A program made the position numbers and the translations under genes. The notes under the pieces were generated by a model that searched no databases, had not been told where the DNA came from, and was given only the letters and a program-made list of their open reading frames with translations. 64,000 bases of DNA from Planctomycetales bacterium (GTDB taxonomy: Bacteria; 4484-113): contig JAUWGS010000001.1 of NCBI GenBank assembly GCA_030606285.1, positions 62,001 through 126,000 on the forward strand. Reading direction: 5' to 3'. Positions 58,677 through 64,000 of this stretch are shown here, one piece after another; position 1 is the stretch's first letter, and every line of letters begins with the position of its first letter.

Positions 58677-59576
58677 ATGGCTCAGAGACCTATTGCACTC
58701 GCGGTTCAGGGCGGCGCGGGGCCGATATCACTGGAGTCGTATAAGCGCAACCGACCTGCTATTGGGGAGATTCTCGGCAAAACAGCACCGATGCTGGTTG
58801 ACGGGGCTTCTGCGATGCAGGTTGTCGAAGAAGCCGTTCGGCTATTCGAGAAACACCCGTCTTTCAACGCCGGCGTAGGATCATCACTGCGGTACGACGG
58901 GAGCGTCCAGCTCGACGCAACCATCATGGACGGTTCGACAGTGATGGGAGCGGGAGTTGGCGCCGTCAGTGGCGTTCTTTATCCGGTGACGTTAGCGCGG
59001 TACGTCCTGGAGCGGACTCCGCACGTCCTGATGGTCGGAGAATGGGCAGCGCAGTTTGCCAGAGAGTGCGGTATGGAACTGGTCGCGGACGAGGAGCTCA
59101 TCGTGCCGGAACGCCGCAGGCTCTGGGAGCGAAAGCTCGCGGCGAAGGAAACGCCCGAGGATCAGGTCCTGTCCAGTGGCGGAACCGTTGGAGCGGTTGC
59201 GCTGGACGTGGAAGGGAAGCTGGCAGCAGCAACGTCCACCGGCGGATTGGTCCTCTCACTGCAGGGAAGGGTGGGAGATTCCGCAATTCTGGGGGCCGGC
59301 ACGTACGCTGATGCGCATTCGGCGGTTTCCTGCACCGGCGTTGGCGAGAGCATCATGCGCGTGCTTATGGCGAAAGTCTGCGCTGATGCTGTAGTCAATG
59401 GGATGAGTCCACAGGAGGCTGCCGAGCTGTCCGTGCGGGTTCAGGGAGATAATACTCCAGGCACGTCGGGGGCAATTGTGGTAGACAATCGCGGTGCACT
59501 GGGCCTGGCTTACAATTCCGAAAACATGTATCGCGGATACTTCACGCCAGCGGAAGGCGTAGTAGTACCGGAGTAA
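58677..59576 (+). CDS. Isoaspartyl peptidase/L-asparaginase (Ntn hydrolase)
   Basis: A 299-residue type 2 asparaginase precursor. It has the N-terminal ALAVQGGAGPIS, NAGVGSSLRYDG, and the autocleavage/nucleophile motif SSGGT170VGAVALD, where cleavage before T170 frees the catalytic threonine. Such enzymes remove beta-aspartyl dipeptides from damaged proteins and hydrolyse asparagine. It starts 10 nt after mutM; the two form a small operon joining DNA repair and protein-damage clearance, perhaps only by chance. Confidence 0.92.
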   Translation: MAQRPIALAVQGGAGPISLESYKRNRPAIGEILGKTAPMLVDGASAMQVVEEAVRLFEKHPSFNAGVGSSLRYDGSVQLDATIMDGSTVMGAGVGAVSGVLYPVTLARYVLERTPHVLMVGEWAAQFARECGMELVADEELIVPERRRLWERKLAAKETPEDQVLSSGGTVGAVALDVEGKLAAATSTGGLVLSLQGRVGDSAILGAGTYADAHSAVSCTGVGESIMRVLMAKVCADAVVNGMSPQEAAELSVRVQGDNTPGTSGAIVVDNRGALGLAYNSENMYRGYFTPAEGVVVPE

Positions 59577-59618
59577 GCCGGGGCTTATTGAGCAAGCATG
59601 TACGAATGAATACGCCGC

Positions 59619-61196
59619 TTAGCTTGCCAGCAGCGAGCGTCCGTCCATCTCCGGAGGTTGCTCTATGGACCAGAGGTCAAGGAAGGTCGGGATGATATCG
59701 CGCAGAGCCTGCCCGTGTGTGTCGGCAAAGACGTCTTCGGGCTGTTCCTTGTAGGGATGCTTAAGCTGACGGATAGTCCCCACTACCGCCAGCGGTACCG
59801 GATTCAACGTGTGGGTAACGTATATGTTACCTGCACCGTCGCGCATACGCTCGCAGTTGCCGTGGTCGGCAGTCACAATCAGATAGCTCTTTTGGCCATA
59901 GTCCACAGCTTCCAGGATGCGTCCGAGGCTGTGGTCCACTGCTTCAGCGCCCTTCACGGCAGCGTCCAGGTCGCCAGTGTGCCCGACCATATCGCCGTTA
60001 GCCAGGTTGACGACGGTAAGGAAGCACCCATCGGAATTGATCATGTCAACCGCCGTATTGGTGACGCTCATCGCGCTCATTTCCGGCTTCTGGTCGTACG
60101 TGGCAACTTTGGGCGATGGAATGAGGACTCGTCGCTCGTTCTCAAACAGCTGTTCACGACCGCCGTTGAAAAAGTAAGTCACGTGGGCGTACTTCTCGGT
60201 CTCGGCAACTTTGCACACGCGACGTCCCTGGTTGCTTAGGTACTCTGCGATCGTATTGGGGAGTTCTTCAACGGGCAGAATTGCGGGGTTGTCGAAATCG
60301 CTGGAATAGCGCGAGAACGTGAGGAACCGTTCGATCGTGAACGGCCGATCAAACGCGTTGAAGTCACTGAGATACAGAGCGCGTGAAAGCTCGCGGGCAC
60401 GGTCCTCGCGGAAATTGTAGAAGATGACGCTGTCCCCGGGTTGCATCATTACAGGTTCTTTGTCCCCTTCTGCGTCCACCACGCAGAACGGCTTGATGTA
60501 CTCGTCGGTTTGACCGCGTTGATGCAGAGCGCCAAGGTAGTCTATGGGATTCGTTGTGGTTGACCCCTGTCCCTGTACGATTGCGCGATAAGCAGGTTCC
60601 AGCCGCTCCCAGCGTTTATCCCGGTCCATCGCGTAGTAGCGACCCGAAACGGTGGCCAGTCTGGCGCTGTGTGGGTACTCCTTCAGTTTCCGCAGAAGCC
60701 CGTGCAAGAAGCCCTTTCCGGCGTAGGGGCTTGTATCCCGACCGTCGAGGATAGCGTGGACGACAACCTGTTTCACGCCGTAGTGAGACGCCGCGTCCAG
60801 CAGAGCGAAGAGATGAGAGATGTGTGAATGCACGCCGCCGTCAGACAGCAGCCCTATCAAATGCAGGGCTGAGTTGCTGTCCACGGTGGACTTCATAATC
60901 CCGGCAATGGCGGGGTGCGTCAGGAACTCGCCCCGCGCCACCATCTGGTCCAGTCGCGCCAGGGGCTGGATAACCCGTCTGCCGGCGCCGATGTTCAGAT
61001 GGCCGACCTCGCTGTTGCCCATCTGCCCCGGGGACAGGCCGACGGCAACTCCCATACAGTCGAGCAATGTCCACTGATGCTCCTGCAACAATCTGTCCCA
61101 GTTGGGTGTGTTGGCAAGGCGTATCGCATTGCCCGTAGGGTCGAACCGATAGCCCCAACCGTCCAGAATGAGTAGGACGCCAGCTTTGCGTTCCAT
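59619..61196 (-). CDS. gpmI: 2,3-bisphosphoglycerate-independent phosphoglycerate mutase
   Basis: GpmI interconverts 3- and 2-phosphoglycerate in glycolysis, using two Mn ions and a phosphoserine. The 525-residue protein has LLILDGWGYR (metal Asp12), GQMGNSEVGHLNIGAGR with nucleophile S62, HAILDGRDTSP, VTADHGNCE and THTLNPVPLAV. The frame opens at 61214, but ATG 61196 starts the family N-terminus. It lies 8 nt after TAGAAT with no ribosome-binding site. It is convergent with the asparaginase gene. Confidence 0.95.
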   Translation of the reverse strand: MERKAGVLLILDGWGYRFDPTGNAIRLANTPNWDRLLQEHQWTLLDCMGVAVGLSPGQMGNSEVGHLNIGAGRRVIQPLARLDQMVARGEFLTHPAIAGIMKSTVDSNSALHLIGLLSDGGVHSHISHLFALLDAASHYGVKQVVVHAILDGRDTSPYAGKGFLHGLLRKLKEYPHSARLATVSGRYYAMDRDKRWERLEPAYRAIVQGQGSTTTNPIDYLGALHQRGQTDEYIKPFCVVDAEGDKEPVMMQPGDSVIFYNFREDRARELSRALYLSDFNAFDRPFTIERFLTFSRYSSDFDNPAILPVEELPNTIAEYLSNQGRRVCKVAETEKYAHVTYFFNGGREQLFENERRVLIPSPKVATYDQKPEMSAMSVTNTAVDMINSDGCFLTVVNLANGDMVGHTGDLDAAVKGAEAVDHSLGRILEAVDYGQKSYLIVTADHGNCERMRDGAGNIYVTHTLNPVPLAVVGTIRQLKHPYKEQPEDVFADTHGQALRDIIPTFLDLWSIEQPPEMDGRSLLAS

Positions 61197-61204
61197 CGTG
61201 AGGT

Positions 61205-61230
61205 ATTCTATCACCGCTTGCGGCAGCGGT
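61205..61230 (-). promoter_or_regulatory. gpmI -10 box with adjoining inverted repeat
   Basis: TAGAAT (61205-61210) lies 8 nt before the gpmI ATG. Directly upstream, ACCGCT and AGCGGT arms (61213-61218, 61225-61230) form a perfect inverted repeat that could be an operator. The remaining bases to 61388 show no gene. Confidence 0.45.
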
Positions 61231-61388
61231 CTCTGAAATCCCGGTGGGAGGTTGTGGATTCAGCGGACTCGCCAGATCTGCGTTCCCGTGCGTGATGCGC
61301 TGTGCTTTTCTTCATCGCAAATGGCGTGCCGCATACACTGTGGATGGAAGTTTGCCTATTCCGTCGCCGCTAATCTGTGCAGCGTTGG

Positions 61389-61730
61389 CTATTCCTCGTC
61401 GTAGTAGACTCCGTCGCTCCCCTGGTGCTGTACGTCCTTTACTGGTTGCTCACGGTATATGCGCCGCGTGCGCACTCCGGCGTCGTCAGCCTGGGTGCGT
61501 GCCACCATCTCATCAAGCATCTCGCCATCGCCGATTGTGAAATGGTCGCCTCCGAGTGACTCGTCGAATGTGGGGAGGATCTCGATGACTCCGCCGGCGC
61601 GTCCGGACTCTATCAGGTGCTTGAGTTCCGCCAGCAGGCATGATGCTGCTCCGGTAAAAAGCAGCCCAACAGAGAATCCAAGCATCAAATCCCAGAAGCC
61701 GCTTCCCCGTTTGTTCATGTCGTCAACCAC
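61389..61730 (-). CDS. Small membrane-anchored hypothetical protein
   Basis: A 113-residue protein (from GTG 61730; ATG 61718 also possible) with one N-terminal membrane segment (FWDLMLGFSVGLLFTGAASCLLA) and an acidic soluble tail. No family is recognised. A TATAAT at 61745-61750 on the minus strand and a GGAG stretch support expression. The frame has ordinary codon-like composition and stands alone between gpmI and the divergent 3-hydroxyacyl-CoA dehydrogenase. Confidence 0.6.
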   Translation of the reverse strand: MVDDMNKRGSGFWDLMLGFSVGLLFTGAASCLLAELKHLIESGRAGGVIEILPTFDESLGGDHFTIGDGEMLDEMVARTQADDAGVRTRRIYREQPVKDVQHQGSDGVYYDEE

Positions 61731-61856
61731 GCTCCAGCAGGCAGATTATATGGCGAGCTTCAAGGTGCGTCAAGGAGTGCCCTGCAATGGACGTGCGGGA
61801 TTCTTGCATTTTGCCACTTTTCGGAATAGTATCTGCGCGAATACAAGGAGGAAGTA

Positions 61857-62699
61857 GTGGAACTGCGACAAATCGGGGTGGCTGGCTTTGGCACGATGGG
61901 AAGCGAGATTGCTCTGCTGGCTGCGATGGCGGGATTCAAAGTCTGCGCTTACGACATCATTGCTGAAGTTGTGGAAGGCAAGATGAAACGTCTTCCCAAA
62001 CTGCTCCGCGTGCTCCGGAAGGAAATCAGTGATGATGAGCGGATGGAAGTAATCGATCGGATCAGTGTGCTGAAAGGCCTGGACGATTTCGCCGGCTGCG
62101 ACCTGGTGATTGAGGCTGTGCTGGAGGACTTCGAGGTCAAGTCGCGTTTCTTCTCCGAGCTGAATGGGATCTGCGGACCGGAGGCAATCTTCGCGACCAA
62201 TACGTCCAGCATCGGCATTACCCGGCTGGCGGCGGTGAGCGGGCGTCCTGAGCGCTTCATCGGATTGCATTTCTTCAACCCGCCGTCTCAGATGACCCTG
62301 GTAGAAGTAGTGCCCGGACTTCACACGACGGACGAAGTCCGCGACGCAGGTGTTGAGTTCATCAAGAAGCTGGGCAAGAAACCGTTGGTGTTCAAGGAGA
62401 CCCCCGGCGTTGTTGTCAATCGCGTGCTGATGGCGATGGCCGTTGAGGCGATGGCCCTGTATGAGGAGGGCATAGGCGAGCCGGCGGAGATAGATGAAGC
62501 CTTGAGACGTGGCGCTGGATGGCCGTTGGGGCCTTTCAAGCTGATGGATCTTGTAGGTCTGGATGTATTCCTGCAAGCGTGCGAAATGCTCTACAGGGAA
62601 CATGGAAACGTCAAATTCCGACCGCCGTTTGTGTTGAAACAGCTGGTTCAGGCGGGGCGATTAGGCCGTAAGACCCGCGCAGGATTCTACGATTACTAG
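61857..62699 (+). CDS. 3-hydroxyacyl-CoA (3-hydroxybutyryl-CoA) dehydrogenase
   Basis: An NAD(P)-dependent enzyme oxidising 3-hydroxyacyl-CoA or working in reverse in butyrate-type pathways. The 280-residue protein has the Rossmann loop GVAGFGTMGSE, TNTSSIGITRLAAVSGRPERF, and the catalytic H138 in GLHFFNPP. The C-terminal dimerisation domain ends normally (GRKTRAGFYDY). The start is GTG 61857 after AGGAGG. The size matches stand-alone Hbd/PaaH. It is co-directional with dxr, whose Shine-Dalgarno overlaps its stop codon. Confidence 0.93.
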   Translation: MELRQIGVAGFGTMGSEIALLAAMAGFKVCAYDIIAEVVEGKMKRLPKLLRVLRKEISDDERMEVIDRISVLKGLDDFAGCDLVIEAVLEDFEVKSRFFSELNGICGPEAIFATNTSSIGITRLAAVSGRPERFIGLHFFNPPSQMTLVEVVPGLHTTDEVRDAGVEFIKKLGKKPLVFKETPGVVVNRVLMAMAVEAMALYEEGIGEPAEIDEALRRGAGWPLGPFKLMDLVGLDVFLQACEMLYREHGNVKFRPPFVLKQLVQAGRLGRKTRAGFYDY

Positions 62700-62707
62700 G
62701 AGCAAGG

Positions 62708-63919
62708 GTGGGCGAGGATGCTAAGAACCTATGCCTGCTTGGTTCCACGGGCAGTATCGGAAGGACAGCCCTGCGTGTCATCCGCGCGCATCCCGACAGG
62801 TTCAGGCCCCTGGTTCTGGTTGCTCGATCACGCGGTGACATTCTTCTGGAACAGGCAAGGGAGTTTAAACCGAAGGCGTGTGTGCTCACGGATCAGGATG
62901 CTGTCATCAAATATTGCGGTGACTTCACTGCTCTAGGTGTTGAGCTTCTAGCGGAAGAAGACTGCCTTCGCTTTGTTGTTGGGCTCGACGAGGTGGATTC
63001 CGTAGTTTGCGCTATGAGCGGTGTGGCGGGGCTAATACCGATGGAGTCAGCCATTCGGGCCGGCAAAGAGATCCTGTTTGCCAACAAAGAAGCTCTCGTC
63101 GTGGGTGGCGAATACATAATGCGCCTAGTGCGGGATTCAGGCGTGCGTTTCGTGCCGATTGACAGCGAGCACTCAGCCATCTACCAGTGCCTTCTGGCGG
63201 GACGACGCGACGAAGTATCCTCCATAACGCTAACTGCATCGGGTGGACCGTTTCTCCGCAGCTCTCCCGAGCAGATGTCATCGGTTACGAAAGAGCAGGT
63301 CATGGCGCACCCAACGTGGGAGATGGGGCCTGAAGTGACTGTGAATTCGGCGACGATGATGAACAAGGCGCTGGAGGTGATCGAGGCGCACTTCTTGTTT
63401 GGCCTGCCACCGGAAAAGATACGTGTTGTTATACACCCCCAGAGCATCGTGCACGGCCTCGTCGAATTCACTGATGGGAGCGTGCTGGCGCAACTCTCGC
63501 CCCCAGATATGGCGCTGGCGGTGCAATATGCGCTGACCGCTCCCGAAAGGCTGGCAGGTGTGGTAGAAGCGCTGGATCTCGCTGCAATCGGGAAGCTTGA
63601 GTTCCTGGAGCCTGATGAGCAGCGCTTCCCCTTGCTGCGGCTTTCGTACGAAGCTCTCGGCGGCGAATGGTGGGAGCCGGTCGCATTGAATGCTATAAAC
63701 GAAACGCTGGTTCGGGCGTTTCTGGCGGACGAGATTAGCTTCGGAGCGCTACTGAAGCTCATTCCCGATTGCTTCAAGCGACGGAACGAAATTACCGGGG
63801 AATGGTCTCCTTCTGCGAAGGAGCCTGATTGCCTCGACGAGATTCTGCAAGCTGACACGGCCTTCCGCAGGTTCGCGCTGAGCTCCGTTAAAGGGCATGG
63901 AAAGCGTGATATTGAATGA
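62708..63919 (+). CDS. dxr: 1-deoxy-D-xylulose-5-phosphate reductoisomerase
   Basis: Dxr makes MEP from DXP, the committed step of the bacterial isoprenoid pathway. The 403-residue protein has the NADPH loop LGSTGSIGRTAL (11-22), FANKEALVVGG, PIDSEHSAIYQ (metal site), LTASGGPF, HPTWEMG and NSATMMNKALE, all diagnostic. The start is GTG 62708 with GGAG overlapping the end of the previous gene, 8 nt away. Isoprenoids feed undecaprenyl phosphate used by MraY. Confidence 0.96.
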   Translation: MGEDAKNLCLLGSTGSIGRTALRVIRAHPDRFRPLVLVARSRGDILLEQAREFKPKACVLTDQDAVIKYCGDFTALGVELLAEEDCLRFVVGLDEVDSVVCAMSGVAGLIPMESAIRAGKEILFANKEALVVGGEYIMRLVRDSGVRFVPIDSEHSAIYQCLLAGRRDEVSSITLTASGGPFLRSSPEQMSSVTKEQVMAHPTWEMGPEVTVNSATMMNKALEVIEAHFLFGLPPEKIRVVIHPQSIVHGLVEFTDGSVLAQLSPPDMALAVQYALTAPERLAGVVEALDLAAIGKLEFLEPDEQRFPLLRLSYEALGGEWWEPVALNAINETLVRAFLADEISFGALLKLIPDCFKRRNEITGEWSPSAKEPDCLDEILQADTAFRRFALSSVKGHGKRDIE

Positions 63920-63938
63920 AGCGTCGTGAAGGAGTGAA

Positions 63939-64000
63939 ATGAGCGACTTTCGGGACAAACTGGATGATGATCTTAAACTGAAAGTTTGGGAGAAGGCTCT
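63939..64000 (+). CDS. Start of an unidentified gene (truncated by window end)
   Basis: ATG 63939 follows GAAGGAGTGAA, 19 nt after dxr, and encodes MSDFRDKLDDDLKLKVWEKA before the window ends. The 'VWEKA' start occurs in some small HNH-endonuclease-like proteins, but 20 residues are too few to assign a family. It is probably co-transcribed with dxr. Confidence 0.6.
   Translation, partial: MSDFRDKLDDDLKLKVWEKA

Noticed and set aside
1-64000. tRNA, rRNA, insertion sequences, prophage or replication origin
   Set aside because: None was recognised by reading; short tRNA genes in gaps could be missed without a covariance search such as tRNAscan-SE.

Overview
The window is 64 kb of G+C-rich bacterial chromosome with few long gaps and almost entirely vertical-looking housekeeping genes. 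It includes a nearly complete division and cell wall (dcw) cluster, meso-diaminopimelate synthesis genes, the MEP isoprenoid enzyme Dxr, an LptG-type permease, several lipoproteins and a beta-barrel-like protein with a signal peptide. Together these suggest a diderm bacterium with meso-DAP peptidoglycan. Lipoproteins with paired 'DITPIA' dockerin-like motifs, a ten-haem cytochrome and abundant short palindromic repeats fit an uncultivated environmental lineage, but I cannot name a phylum from the sequence.

Layout. 1-10.5 kb (minus): mraZ-rsmH-ftsL-ftsI-murE-murF-mraY-murD-ftsW, with five ~75-bp tandem hairpin repeats between ftsL and ftsI. 10.5-12.3 kb: palindromes, hicBA and a membrane protein. 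12.3-14.6 kb: PKD/propeller lipoprotein. 14.8-17.2 kb (minus): plsC-dapB-asd. 17.3-18.5 kb: dinB with a CTGT-N8-ACAG box on its promoter. 18.5-20.9 kb: a palindrome-rich accessory strip containing a reading frame largely built of palindromes. 21-25.8 kb (minus): a MocR regulator followed by two lipoproteins. 25.9-30.9 kb (minus): type III restriction-modification (mod, a HEPN-like gene, res). 31-32.3 kb: acyl-CoA dehydrogenase. 32.6-36 kb (minus): self-cleaving S24 repressor, NifU-like protein, Yip1 protein and membrane fusion protein. 36-40 kb: RDD protein; recO, polyprenol-kinase-like, iron alcohol dehydrogenase and cytidine deaminase. 40-41.7 kb: dockerin/cohesin-like lipoprotein. 41.7-49.9 kb (minus): pheT, PQQ-repeat lipoprotein, pyrimidine nucleoside phosphorylase, CPBP protease, beta-barrel protein and decahaem cytochrome. 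50-55.3 kb: nitroreductase, AAA_13 ATPase, a secreted protein and a PAS-GGDEF protein. 55.4-56.6 kb: an AIR-synthase/ThiL/HypE-superfamily gene under a TPP riboswitch. 56.7-64 kb: lptG, mutM, isoaspartyl peptidase, gpmI, 3-hydroxyacyl-CoA dehydrogenase, dxr and the start of one more gene.

Four themes stand out. First, a TPP riboswitch with a legible translational switch controls a kinase-superfamily gene that is not an obvious thiamine gene. Second, a HEPN-like gene lies inside a type III R-M operon. Third, about 25 copies of a palindrome family (TGTAGGG plus exchangeable complementary arms) occur between genes and also inside reading frames. Fourth, a repeated promoter arrangement, a -10 box 6-8 nt before the start codon with no Shine-Dalgarno site, suggests that leaderless mRNAs are common. 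No tRNA, rRNA, transposase or CRISPR array was recognised.
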